Below, piece after piece: positions 1 through 8,798 of a DNA stretch of 64,000 nucleotides. The stretch is from NCBI GenBank assembly GCA_963827585.1, contig CAWHCK010000014.1:1-64000 (forward strand), written 5' to 3'. Both the position numbers and the translations under genes were made by a program. Under the pieces are notes generated by a model that saw only the letters and a program-made list of their open reading frames with translations, was not told the origin of the DNA and searched no databases. Positions within the stretch are counted from its first letter, which is position 1. Each line of letters opens with the position of its first letter. Source of the DNA: VAZQ01 sp963827585. Its GTDB lineage: Bacteria > Pseudomonadota > Alphaproteobacteria > Rhizobiales > Xanthobacteraceae.

Positions 1-7
1 TAATGGG

Positions 8-1145
8 ATGGTCCGGCCGTGCTCCTGCCCCGCCAGCGATCGAAGCTGGCAAGGGGCGCCAAAGACGAGGAGCACGCCATGCCCGAGACAGCTCAACACC
101 GCAGTCGCCGTAGTCGGCATCGATATCGGCAAGAACTCGTTCCACGTTGTTGGCCTCGATCAGCGCGGTGCAATCGTGCTGCGTCAGAAGTGGTCGCGTG
201 GCCAGGTGGAAGCACGGTTTGCCAACATGCCACCGTGCCTGGTCGGCATGGAGGCCTGCGTCGGCGCGCATCATCTCAGCCGCAAGCTCAAGGCGCTTGG
301 CCACGATGCCCGGCTGATGCCGGCGAAGTACGTGCGCCCCTACTCGAAGGGACAGAAGAACGACTTCCGCGATGCGGAGGCGATCGCCGAAGCGGTGCAG
401 CGCCCGACGATGAAGTTCGTGGCGACGAAGACCGCCGATCAGCTCGACCTGCAGGCGCTGCACCGCGTGCGCGAGCGACTGGTCAGCCAGCGCACCGGCA
501 TCATCAATCAGATCCGCGCCTTCCTGCTGGAGCGCGGCATTGCGGTGCGGCAGGGGCAACGCTTCTTGCGCGCCGAGCTGCCGCGCATCCTGGCCACGCC
601 ACCCGATGTCCTGTCGCCACGCATGGTGCGGGTCATCGAGGACCTGGCCGGCGACTGGCGCCGGCTCGATGAGCGCATCGAGGGGCTGTCGGGCGAGATC
701 GAGGCTCTGGCCGCGCCAGGATGCCGGCTGCGAGCGGCTGATGAGCGTGCCCGGCATCGGGCCGATCATCTCCAGTGCGATGGTGGCCGCGATCGGCGCT
801 GGGGATGCGTTCTCCAAAGGCCGCGACTTCGCCGCCTGGCTGGGGCTCGTTCCCAGGCAGATCTCGACCGGGGACCGCACGATCCTGGGCAAGATATCCA
901 AGCGCGGCAATCGCTACCTGCGCGTCCTGTTCGTGCAGGCGGCCTGGGTCGTGCTGATCAAACCCAAGAGCTGGGAGCGCCACGGGCTCAAGCCCTGGAT
1001 CGAGGCGGCCAAGAAGCGGCTGCACCACAACGTGCTGGCGATTGCGCTCGCCAACAAGCTGGCCCGCATCGCCTGGAGCGTCCTGGCTCGCGGCCGCAAC
1101 TTCGAGGCGCGGACGATCGCTGAGGCGGCCGCCCAACCTGCTTGA
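8..1145 (+). pseudogene. IS110-family transposase (DEDD recombinase), frameshifted
   Basis: IS110 elements move with a RuvC-like DEDD recombinase plus a serine-containing C-terminal domain (PF01548 and PF02371). The first reading frame carries the N-terminal catalytic motifs GIDIGKNSF, GMEAC and KNDFRDAEAIAEA. The C-terminal half, with VPGIGPIISSAMVA, AAWLGLVP and GKISKRGNRYLR, lies in another frame. The switch is at about 716, where one extra C restores a continuous alanine/QDAGCERL join. A second shift near 92 is possible, because an ATG at 79 begins MPETA in a third frame that could run into LNTAVAVVGIDIG. Total length of about 350 codons fits the family. Elements of this family encode a bridge RNA in a non-coding end; the left end is cut by the window edge, so it cannot be judged. 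Confidence 0.88.
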
Positions 1146-1482
1146 TCGTCACTCGACATGCCGAACGACCCGGAAGCGCGAAATGAGGAACACGCGATGA
1201 CGTAGTTCGATACCCTTACCTGCCGAGGTCTGCGAGAGGATGAGACGAGATGGAGGATCGGTCTTCCCGGCGCATGCGAACACTGGTGACCCAAATGGCC
1301 CAGTCGAGGCCTGTCCGCTAATGAGATCGCACGCGCGCTGATATCCATGATGGCCCGGAGCACAACAAGCTCCAATCAGAGGCCGGATACATTGATGCAA
1401 GACCGCTCACCGCCAACTCGACGAAAACCTCTTGCGACGCACGGCCGGACCATACATTGGGTCAAAAGCGGCCGATGGCGGC

Positions 1483-1534
1483 ATGTCCGCGCAATGTCCG
1501 GTCTACCCCCAAAAGCGATCGTTGTAGCGGACAT
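1483..1534. repeat. Dispersed palindromic repeat, family C copy 1
   Basis: The element opens with ATGTCCGC and closes with its exact reverse complement GCGGACAT, around a C-rich centre with AAAAGCGATCG. The same design recurs at about 6283, 9900, 11315, 13893 and 14300. The rest of the interval from 1146 to about 1560 is the non-coding tail of the IS110 element and sequence in which I see no gene. Confidence 0.7.
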
Positions 1535-1619
1535 CGCGGGACGTCGCTGAGGTAAAGTCGAGGATGGGCGCGGTAGCTTGGGCCATTTGGCAACGCTCCG
1601 TTTCCCATCCCCGCTCATC

Positions 1620-1652
1620 GAACCGGACGTGCCCGATTAAGGCATCCGGCTC
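1620..1652 (-). ncRNA. Group II intron domain V
   Basis: This 33-nt hairpin on the minus strand starts GAGCCGGATG and ends GTCCGGTTC, the characteristic domain V stem that carries the catalytic triad region of group II introns. It lies just downstream of the maturase ORF, as expected. The central loop region (CCTTAATCGGG) is intron-specific. Confidence 0.8.
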
Positions 1653-1663
1653 TCCGACCGGTT

Positions 1664-2988
1664 TCACCGTGAGGCACACAGCGGGGCCGTTAGGGGCAGG
1701 CGTTCGAGACGCAGCAGACCGCGTTCTCCATAGACAACGTCACAGGAGAATCGTTGTGTGCCACGCCCTGCCACTTTGTGCCGTCTGGCGAGGAAGTCGC
1801 GCACGCGCTCATAGACGTATCGGTCAACGCCGCGGAATGCCGATCGGCGCGTCCCGTGGCAGAAGTAGTTCGACCAGCCAAGCAGAGACCTGTTCAGCGT
1901 GTCGCGTACTTCGGGCCACGGATCGTTGTTGCCAGGCACCAGCAGATTGCCAATCTTCGTCTTGAACCGTTGCACGCTCTTCTTGGACGGGCTCGCGCTC
2001 AGATACCAAAGACCGTTCGCTTTGTAACGGTGAGGTCCGAACGAGTAGCCGAGGAAGTCGAAGCGTTCTTGCCGAGCATTCTTCAACGAGGTCTTGGCCT
2101 CGTTGAGAGTCAGCCCGAGCCGCGTCATCACCGCCTTCGTCCACGCCAGTGCCTCGGCCGCACATCCGCGACTGAGGATGACGAAGTCGTCGGCATACGC
2201 GATGACGTGCGCACGGAACGCTTCCCCGCGCCCGGTCAGCCGCCAGTACTTCAGGAACCGATTCATGTAGATGTTGGCGAGCAGTGGGCTCGCGACGCCG
2301 CCCTGGGGCGTGCCGCGCGTGTTGCTCTTGCCACCACCGATGCGCCGGGTCCCGTCGCCATCATCCCGTTCCTCGATCGGCGCCTTCAGCCACAGCTTGA
2401 TCAGCCGGAGCACGTGCCGGTCCACGATGCGACGAGCTACTGATTGCAGAAGCTCATCGTGCGGAATCGAATCGAAGTAGCGGGATAAGTCGGCGTCGAC
2501 CACGTCGGTATGGCCCCGGCAGATCAGCCGGTGCACTTCCTTGACCGCGTCTACCGCTCCGCGAACGGGGCGGTAGCCGTAGGCATTGTCCTCGAAGTCC
2601 GCCTCGAAGATCGGTTCCAGCACGAGCTTGGCGGCGGTCTGTACCACCCGATCCCGGATGGTCGGAATGCCGAGCGGTCGCTCGCCTCCGTCCGGCTTCG
2701 GTATCGACACCCGCCGCACCGGATCGGGCCGGTACGTCTTCGAAACCAGTTCCTCGCGCAGGCCCGCCAGCCACCTCTCCAAGCCCGACGCCTCGATCCG
2801 CGCAAAGGTCATTCCGTCCCGCCCGGCGCACCCGCATTTGCTCGGGCCAACGCATAGGCGTGTCGCAGGATGTCCTCGCGGTAAATCTTGTCGTAGAGCA
2901 GGTAGAAGCGGAAGGCAGGCTCCGCCTTCGCCTTACGGTACAGCTTTCTCTGAAGGGTCCGGATCGTTGTCGGTGTTGCTAGGCTCAT
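1664..2988 (-). pseudogene. ltrA: Group II intron reverse transcriptase/maturase, one frameshift
   Basis: This is the intron-encoded protein for retrohoming and splicing. An N-terminal piece starts at ATG 2988, behind a fitting AAGGTGA Shine-Dalgarno, and holds LQRKLYRKAKAEP. The main piece then carries RT blocks RPLGIPTIRDRVVQ, NAYGYRP, DADLSRYFDSIPH, GTPQGGVASPLLANIYM and the catalytic YADD. A GIIM-type maturase/thumb region follows near the C-terminus (LNRSLLGWSNYF). The two pieces are split by a single-base indel at about 2818-2823: the expected NAGAPG-VDGMTF continuity becomes GTE-stop. No HNH endonuclease domain is visible after the maturase region. Total length of about 440 codons is normal for the family. 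Confidence 0.9.
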
Positions 2989-3540
2989 CGCCAATCACCT
3001 TCACCTCGCCATCTTCGAAAGCGCACCAGAAGTCAGGGCCCTTTGCTCCGCCGGCATTACCCGGCCTCAACGCTCCTACGACCCTGTCCAACTCCCGCCA
3101 TGGCCGTCGCCTGTCGCGACGTTGAGGCCGCTACCCTCGCCCGTGACGGGTCTCCCCCGATTACCCGAACCACCTTTCCGACGTGCCGTGCCCACTACCC
3201 CGGCGGATCGAGCGGGTGCGCGTGTCGATTGCTTCCCCGCTCACGCGGCCTTCCCCAAATGGCAGGAGGGTCGGCATCCGCATTGTCACTTTCGAGGCCT
3301 GCTCAGGCTTCACTCACGTTACGGCCCGCCGGATTGCTCAGCCGCCCAAAGGCGACCTTTGTCACGAGGCTCCAGCCCATGCGGTTACCCGCCGAGCCGC
3401 TCGTCAGCTACCGGATCAATCGACAACTCTCCGGGTGGAATCTTCCTCCACTGATGATTCGCGCCTTCGGGGCGCACTGCCAACAGCCGACTTGAGCAGG
3501 CTTGCAGGCAAAGGTCACTTCCATTCGACTCCCGCATTGC

Positions 3541-3879
3541 TCACGACCCGAAGGGCCCCATAGCGCCAAGGCGCATGGTCAAGAGTTCGACGTCTGTGAT
3601 CGCCACATGGGGACCTTGGCGCGTGCCGGCTGGGGTGATCCAGAAAGTACCGGCTTCGCAGCGCCGTCCGCCTGTCTCGACCGTACCGCTAAGAACCATA
3701 ACGTACTCGTCAGCCGGGTGGGTATGCACCGGAATTATGGTGCCGAGAGAGAGGCGCGCTCGGTGTATCGACCCATCCTTGACCGGCTGCGCCAGCGGCA
3801 GCAGCGTGACGCCCCGCAAGAAATCGATCGTGATCCATCCAGTAGCATCACCGTCCACGAAGGTTTGCGTTCGTGGCAT
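3541..3879 (-). CDS. Cupin-domain protein
   Basis: This is a small single-domain cupin of 112 residues. Metal-ligand motif 1 is visible as HTHPADEYVMVLSG, and motif 2 follows as GTFWITPAGTRQGPH. Cupins of this size (ChrR/AraC-N-like fold) bind a metal and act as small dioxygenases, isomerases or sensors; the substrate cannot be read from sequence. The ATG at 3879 is preferred because GGAGA sits 5 nt upstream, although the frame is open to 3906. It lies just outside the group II intron and downstream of the ArsR-type regulator on the same strand, about 100 nt away, so co-transcription with it is possible. Confidence 0.8.
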   Translation of the reverse strand: MPRTQTFVDGDATGWITIDFLRGVTLLPLAQPVKDGSIHRARLSLGTIIPVHTHPADEYVMVLSGTVETGGRRCEAGTFWITPAGTRQGPHVAITDVELLTMRLGAMGPFGS

Positions 3880-3981
3880 TGCTTCTCCAAATGTTATGCG
3901 ACCCACGACGGCCGACCCAAAATCGTCGAAAAGCGGAAACGGTGACCTGCAGCATTTGCGCGAGATGACGCTTCGCTCAGC

Positions 3982-4716
3982 CTAAGCTGTCAGCCGTGGG
4001 TCGCATAATCGACCGGTTGGCACACCTTCGTTGTTGATCTCGATCTGGAAGATTTCGGACAAGCCCGCCCTTCCAGACGACGTTAGTTGGAGTGCACGGC
4101 TGCCCGACACACATTTGAGCCATCCGAGCTCCAAGAGACGATCCAGAATCCGAGCTCCGACGAGTCCCTTGAGGTGATAACGACGCTCGCTCCAGTCGAG
4201 ACAAGGCTGGCAGAAAATCCGCCGAGTCCGCGGCCTCAGATCAGCGCCGAACGCGGAAAGGAAACGCCCGCCCGAAGACGTGACCTCACCGCCTTCATCG
4301 GTGAGTACGATGTGCCCCATGGCCACAAGTGCATCGGTAACAGCAACTCCTACCTGGCCAGCCAGGTGATCGTAGCAACTTCGGGCAAAACGGAGTGCAT
4401 CGTCGTTTGCTGACCGCGGCTGACGGCGGGGTGGCACCTCTATGGCGGCGACGACCTTGATGCTCTCCAGCATTGTCGCGACCAGCGGGGACGCGATCCG
4501 ATAATAGCTGAAGCGGCGGCTGCGAGTGATAGTCAAAAGCCGCGCGGCAACCAGCTTGCTCAGGTGGCCGCTCGCCGTCGAGCGAGAGACATTGGCGCAG
4601 TAAGCAAGCTCAGTGGCCGTCAGCGACTGGCCGCCCATAAGGGCGTTAAGCATCGTCGCTCGCGCAGTGTCACCCACGAGAGCGGCCACTTCCACCAGAT
4701 TTGCCGCTGCGACCAT
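3982..4716 (-). CDS. ArsR-family winged-helix transcriptional regulator
   Basis: The N-terminal ~80 residues form an ArsR-type winged helix: VAALVGDTARATMLNAL, then LTATELAYCANVSRSTASGHLSKL as the recognition helix, and RRFSYYRI as the wing. A ~150-residue C-terminal extension with the CQPCLDWSERRYHL segment is shared by a class of longer ArsR-like regulators; its two Cys could sense metals or redox state (inference). The open frame extends to 4812, but family members start directly before the VAALVGD helix, so ATG 4716 is preferred. It is divergent from the DUF1330 gene at 4869, and their shared ~150-bp spacer probably holds both promoters. Confidence 0.82.
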   Translation of the reverse strand: MVAAANLVEVAALVGDTARATMLNALMGGQSLTATELAYCANVSRSTASGHLSKLVAARLLTITRSRRFSYYRIASPLVATMLESIKVVAAIEVPPRRQPRSANDDALRFARSCYDHLAGQVGVAVTDALVAMGHIVLTDEGGEVTSSGGRFLSAFGADLRPRTRRIFCQPCLDWSERRYHLKGLVGARILDRLLELGWLKCVSGSRALQLTSSGRAGLSEIFQIEINNEGVPTGRLCDPRLTA

Positions 4717-4868
4717 CCTTAACCCTATCGCTGATACCGGAAGCATATCAATCGAAAACAGTTCGGCATGGGCCGAACTGTTCGCGCGAGACAATTGCGA
4801 ACCTCGCAGCAAGAATGCGCTGTAGCCCTAGTCTAGCAAGGGCGCTCACGGTTGGCATGGAGGATGAG

Positions 4869-5162
4869 ATGGTCGCCTATTGGGTCGCGCGCTCGAAGGT
4901 CAACAATCCCGATCAGTACAAGAAGTACACCGACCTGGTACCAGGCATCCTCCAAAAGTTCGGCGGCAAGATCCTGGCGCGCGGCGGCAAGTTCAAGATC
5001 CTCGAGGGCCCGGAGAAATTCCACCGCTTCATCGTCATCGAGTTCCCGAGCTTCGAGAAGGCGGTCGCCTGCCACGAATCGCCCGAGTACCTTGAGGCCG
5101 CGGCGCACCGCAAGAAGGACGGCGCGGGCGAGTTGGAGATCGTCATCGTCGAGAGCATCTGA
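4869..5162 (+). CDS. DUF1330-family protein
   Basis: This 97-residue protein begins MVAYWVARSKV and continues with YKKYTDLVPGILQKFGGKIL, then FHRFIVIEFPSFEKA, the compact ferredoxin-like alpha/beta fold of DUF1330 (dimeric alpha-beta barrel superfamily). No catalytic role is established for the family. GGAGG lies 5 nt before ATG 4869, which decides this start over an upstream in-frame ATG at 4857. The divergent ArsR-type regulator could control it. Confidence 0.85.
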   Translation: MVAYWVARSKVNNPDQYKKYTDLVPGILQKFGGKILARGGKFKILEGPEKFHRFIVIEFPSFEKAVACHESPEYLEAAAHRKKDGAGELEIVIVESI

Positions 5163-5278
5163 GACCCACCGACACGCCTAGGCCCGGCGGCCCATGAAAA
5201 GGAAGATATGGGGGTAAGGGGATGTGGACCGGCGCGAAAGCCTGAGCAGGGAATATGATCCTCCAGGAGTTAAACGTC

Positions 5279-6046
5279 ATGTTGATCCGCACCCTTTATT
5301 TCGAGCAAGCAAGTATCATTGCTGCCGTGGTTTGCAGCCTGATCGTCGCCGGCCTCCTGAAGGGGATAATCGGGGTCGGCATGCCAGTCGTCGCGCTGCC
5401 GCTGCTGTCGCTGTTCATCGACGTCAAATCAGCGGCCATGCTACTGAGCATGCCTTTGATCTTCAGCAACTTGCCGCAGGCGCTGGAGGGCGGAAAGACT
5501 GGATGGTGCCTCATGCAATTGATGCCGGTGATTCTCGGCATGATTCCCGGCCTCTTCCTCGGAGTTCGAGTCCTGTTGGCGCTCGATGCGAACGTTGCAG
5601 AGATTATCGCAGGCCTAGTGCTTATGGGTGTCGGCGGCGTCACGCTGCTCGCGCCGAAGCTGCAGCTTCAGTCTCGCTTGGTTTTACCAACCGGTATCAC
5701 ATTCGGATTTTTCGGCGGGATTCTGGGAGGCATTGCAGCGATGCCGGGACCGCTTGTTTTCATATTTCTGCTTGCAAAGGGACTGCGCGGAAAGGCCTTC
5801 ACAAAGGAAGCATCGCTGTATCTCGTCGTTTCCGCCGGCTTGCTGGCAATTCTTCTGACGGCAAGCCGCCAGTTCAGTTGGCTTGACGTTTCAGTCTCGA
5901 CGGCTGCGATGTTGCCAGTCGTGCTCGGCATGTACGTCGGACAACATATGCGCGATAAAATTGCGCCTGAGACATTCAAGAAGCTGGTGTTGATCGCGGT
6001 CATTGCCGCGGGCGCCGACTTGCTGCGACATGGTTTCTTCAGTTGA
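5279..6046 (+). CDS. TSUP-family (TauE/SafE) membrane permease
   Basis: This hydrophobic protein of about 255 residues has roughly eight membrane segments. The family hallmark GIIGVGMPVVALPLLS is in the first helix pair, and a second repeat, GILGGIAAMPGPLVFIF, lies after the middle. TSUP proteins export or import sulfite, sulfoacetate or other small organosulfur anions across the inner membrane; the substrate here is unknown. ATG 5279 has AGGAG 9 nt upstream; an in-frame ATG at 5255 is the alternative. No sulfur-metabolism gene is adjacent. The 330 nt downstream hold one copy of repeat family C and no gene that I can support. Confidence 0.85.
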   Translation: MLIRTLYFEQASIIAAVVCSLIVAGLLKGIIGVGMPVVALPLLSLFIDVKSAAMLLSMPLIFSNLPQALEGGKTGWCLMQLMPVILGMIPGLFLGVRVLLALDANVAEIIAGLVLMGVGGVTLLAPKLQLQSRLVLPTGITFGFFGGILGGIAAMPGPLVFIFLLAKGLRGKAFTKEASLYLVVSAGLLAILLTASRQFSWLDVSVSTAAMLPVVLGMYVGQHMRDKIAPETFKKLVLIAVIAAGADLLRHGFFS

Positions 6047-6282
6047 CGGGCTTGCCGGTGCCGCTGCGGTTGGTTCGTCAGGTGCGGCCGCAGCGTCGCG
6101 AAGTTGCGTCGGGGGCGGTAACAGGGGCTTGGGGGCGAGCAGGCCCTCGACTTTACGCCGGACGAGCAGGCAAGCCAGCCGCCGGACATCGCGCTCGCTT
6201 AACTACACTCGGCATCTGCTGCGAAGTCTCGTAGCAAAGCGACGATAAGGGTCAGACTCGGTCATTCGGCGCTCTCGGCTCA

Positions 6283-6323
6283 ATGTCCGGGTTGCCCCCG
6301 AAAGCGGCCGTTTAGCGGACACC
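6283..6323. repeat. Dispersed palindromic repeat, family C copy 2
   Basis: A short copy running from AATGTCCGGGTT to AGCGGACACC, with the recurring CCCCCGAAAGCGGCCG centre. It sits between the TSUP gene and the convergent ABC_sub_bind cluster. Confidence 0.6.
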
Positions 6324-6379
6324 GGTGGACGTCGCAAAAGTGCCAGAAAGCGACATATGCACCGCAGCAAACAGCATCT

Positions 6380-7357
6380 CTATTCGATCACCCTCTCGGC
6401 GCGCAGCAGGATCGATGCCGGGATCTCGATCTTCAGAGCGTTCGCTGTTTTGAGATTGACTACCAGCTCAAATTTTGTCGGCTGCTCAACGGGAAGGTTG
6501 GCTGGGTCTTCTCCGCGTAAGATTCGGTCCGCATAGGTCGCAAGCCGGAAATAGGTCGCACGCTGGTTCGCACCGTAGCTCAAAAGTCCGCCGGCTTCAC
6601 AGTATTCGCTCCATCCGAACATCGAGGGCAGTCGCTGCGCGACCGCGAATTGGGCAATTCTGGCTCTGTGCACCATCGTGACGCCTTCCGGGAACACGAG
6701 CATCGCATCGGCGCGCGTGCTTCCGGCAGTAGCGAGGGCATTATCTAATTCACGTGCGCCGACGAAAGGCACATAGAGCGTCTCGATGTCGAGCGCTTTT
6801 GCCGCATGATGAGTGGCTTGCCACTCCGACGGTTCTCCCGGGTGATCTGTGTTCGACACCACCGCGAGCCTGCGCAACTGCGGAAATATTTCCTTCAGCA
6901 ACTCAACTCTCTTTCCAGCCAAATCCAGCGAAAGAAACGTACTGCCCGTGAAGTTGCTACCTGGCCGGGCCAAGCTCTTCACAAGACCGAGTTCGACTGG
7001 GTCGCCACTGATCGCAAATAAGACGGGAATGTTCGTGGCCGCCTTCATCGCGCGAATTGCAGGACCGCTCGACACCGCGAGGTCCACCTTGTCGCGCGTC
7101 AGTTCAGACAGCGCGCCACGCAGCGCATCTGGATTTCCGGGCGCGTAGCGAAGTTGCAAGACAAGATTGTTCCCCTCGACGTACCCGAGCTCGCGTAGTC
7201 CTTCGCGAAACCCGTCCATGAACGGGTCAGGTTGCGCTTCGGTAGATGCCCAGAAGATGCGATGAATTTTAGCCGGCCGATGTTGCGCAAGCGTGGAGAT
7301 CGGCCATGCCGCCGCACCGCCGCCTAGAAAGGTGATGATGAACTCGCGTCGTTTCAC
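6380..7357 (-). CDS. ABC_sub_bind-family solute-binding protein (1 of 3)
   Basis: This is a 325-residue periplasmic binding protein of the PF04392 type. The N-terminus MKRREFIITFLGGGAAAWP is a signal sequence with RR, often Tat-annotated in this family. Family landmarks follow: GFREGLRELGYVEGNNL, SSGPAIRAMKAATNIPVLF, GLVKSLARPGSNFTG and the C-terminal PTKFELVVNLKTANAL. It overlaps the upstream paralogue by 4 nt (7354-7357), so the two are translationally coupled. No permease or ATPase gene is nearby, which is common for alphaproteobacterial members; the ligand is unknown. Confidence 0.88.
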   Translation of the reverse strand: MKRREFIITFLGGGAAAWPISTLAQHRPAKIHRIFWASTEAQPDPFMDGFREGLRELGYVEGNNLVLQLRYAPGNPDALRGALSELTRDKVDLAVSSGPAIRAMKAATNIPVLFAISGDPVELGLVKSLARPGSNFTGSTFLSLDLAGKRVELLKEIFPQLRRLAVVSNTDHPGEPSEWQATHHAAKALDIETLYVPFVGARELDNALATAGSTRADAMLVFPEGVTMVHRARIAQFAVAQRLPSMFGWSEYCEAGGLLSYGANQRATYFRLATYADRILRGEDPANLPVEQPTKFELVVNLKTANALKIEIPASILLRAERVIE

Positions 7358-8337
7358 TCGATCACCTCGTCGGCGCGGGCGAGTAGTGTTGGAGGAATTT
7401 CGATGCCGAGTATCCTGGCGGTGGCGGCATTAATGACCAGCTCAAACTTGGTCGACTGCAGCACCGGCAGGTCTGCAGGCCTCGCGCCCTTGAGAATGCG
7501 GCCGATATAGACGCCGGCCTGACGCCACGCATCCGTCAGGCTCGCCCCGTAGCTCATCAGCCCGCCAGCTTGTGCGTATTGACGCCCCGTGAATATCGCG
7601 GGTACTCCGTAGCGTCCCGCCAGCAGAGCCAATTGGACGCGTCGCGCGTTGAAGAAGGGGCCGCTGCTGACGAAGAGGGCATCGGGTCGCTCGTGCACAA
7701 GAGTTGCGAAGGCAGCATCGAGGTCGCGCCCGGTGCTGGCGTTAAGGACCTGAATGTGCAGCCCTATGGCGCGGGCAGCTGCCTCCACGTCCCGCAGCGT
7801 TGGCTCGGTAATTTCGGCGTAGGCCGGATTGACGAGCACTGCAACGCGAGAGGCTCCGGGTACCAGTTCGCGCAACAGTTCCAGCCGCTTCGCCGTCAAC
7901 TCTGCGGCGAAAAAATTGACGCCGGTAAGATTGCCGCCTGGTCGGGCGAGGCTGGTGACCAGACCGAGCTTGACGGGATCCTCGCCGACGCTGAACACGA
8001 TGGGGATGGTCGTGGACGCCGACTTGGCCGACGGTGCCGAACTGGAATCCATGGCAGCGATGACCGCTACCTGTCTGCGAACGAATTCGGCCGCCAGCGC
8101 CGGCAACTGGCCGGTCTGGTTCTCGGCCCAACTGTACGCGATCGTCACGTTGTCGCCCTCGAGGAAGCCTGCGTCTTTCAAGCCCTGGCGAAATCCGCGC
8201 AGAGATTCCGTGGACCCCTCGGGTGATTGGCTATAGAGAAAGCCGATCACGGGCATTGCTGGCTGCTGCGCGAGCGCCTTGAACGGCCAGGCAGCCGCCA
8301 AGCAGCCGAGCAACGCCACGAACTCGCGCCGCCTCAT
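7354..8337 (-). CDS. ABC_sub_bind-family solute-binding protein (2 of 3)
   Basis: This 327-residue paralogue of the gene it overlaps starts MRRREFVALLGCLAAAWPF, an RR-type signal sequence. It carries GFRQGLKDAGFLEGDNV, ATTIPIVFSVGEDPVK-like core positions, GLVTSLARPGGNLTGV and STKFELVINAATARIL. GGGAGG lies about 8 nt before ATG 8337, which decides the start although the frame stays open to 8712. It is upstream in a two-gene operon with the 6380-7357 paralogue. Ligand and transport partner are unknown. Confidence 0.88.
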   Translation of the reverse strand: MRRREFVALLGCLAAAWPFKALAQQPAMPVIGFLYSQSPEGSTESLRGFRQGLKDAGFLEGDNVTIAYSWAENQTGQLPALAAEFVRRQVAVIAAMDSSSAPSAKSASTTIPIVFSVGEDPVKLGLVTSLARPGGNLTGVNFFAAELTAKRLELLRELVPGASRVAVLVNPAYAEITEPTLRDVEAAARAIGLHIQVLNASTGRDLDAAFATLVHERPDALFVSSGPFFNARRVQLALLAGRYGVPAIFTGRQYAQAGGLMSYGASLTDAWRQAGVYIGRILKGARPADLPVLQSTKFELVINAATARILGIEIPPTLLARADEVIE

Positions 8338-8522
8338 TTGCGGGCTCCCTCCCGGAATTGGCCGCCGCTCATGGTACCAGCAAGCGAACACCGCAGGCAG
8401 GCGGTTTGCCGCGTCTCCAGCCTGCCAAAGGGAGGGTAAGGGGTCCTTGGGATGGACCTGAATCGTTCTGAATCGAGGCGGCTGCTGTTTGGCTCGCGAC
8501 CGGGGCGAAGTCCGTTGTGGGT

Positions 8523-8682
8523 CGATGCTGTTGAAAAAGTCGCCGCGCAGTCGCTGTGGAATAGAAACGCGCAATGATCGACTCGCTCGCTCCGACTTGT
8601 TGAATTGATGTTGCGCATCCGGGGCTGATCTTGATTTAATCTTGCTTGGAGGGACCGACAAAATCGTTTTTCGACAGCATCG
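8523..8682. repeat. MITE-like inverted-repeat element
   Basis: CGATGCTGTTGAAAAA at the left is matched by TTTTTCGACAGCATCG at the right, an inverted repeat with one mismatch in 16, about 160 bp end to end. The interior has no coding frame that I trust. The design suggests a non-autonomous insertion or the two ends of a deleted IS. It lies inside the 460-bp gap between ABC_sub_bind genes 2 and 3 and probably separates their transcription. Confidence 0.55.
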
Positions 8683-8798
8683 GTCAAAACCGGTAGGTCT
8701 CGAAGTGAGCAAATGTTTTCCGGTCTGCCCCCAACATCAGACATTCCTCTTCATCGTTGATGGGTCTGTTCGGTGCCATAACCGGTCATCGGCCACCG

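Larger units (their letters stand above)
1570..3477 (-). mobile_element. Group II intron (minus strand)
   Basis: The element reads right to left. A plausible 5' splice boundary, GTGCG on the minus strand, begins at 3477 and is followed by a structured non-coding stretch matching the position of domains I-III. The reverse transcriptase ORF sits where domain IV should be. Domain V is clear at 1652-1620 on the minus strand: it opens GAGCCGGATG and closes CACGTCCGGTTC. Domain VI and the exact 3' end lie somewhere between about 1550 and 1600 and were not resolved. At roughly 1.9 kb the size is typical for a bacterial ORF-containing intron. Its reading frame is broken, so autonomous mobility is doubtful as sequenced. 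Confidence 0.8.

Noticed and set aside
1754..2855. Long open frames opposite the reverse transcriptase
   Set aside because: They have no domain and an Arg/Ala/Pro-rich composition typical of antisense shadows in GC-rich genes.
1664..2988. Retron or DGR reverse transcriptase
   Set aside because: The maturase region after the RT, domain V downstream and GTGCG upstream fit a group II intron; no msr/msd or template repeat was found.
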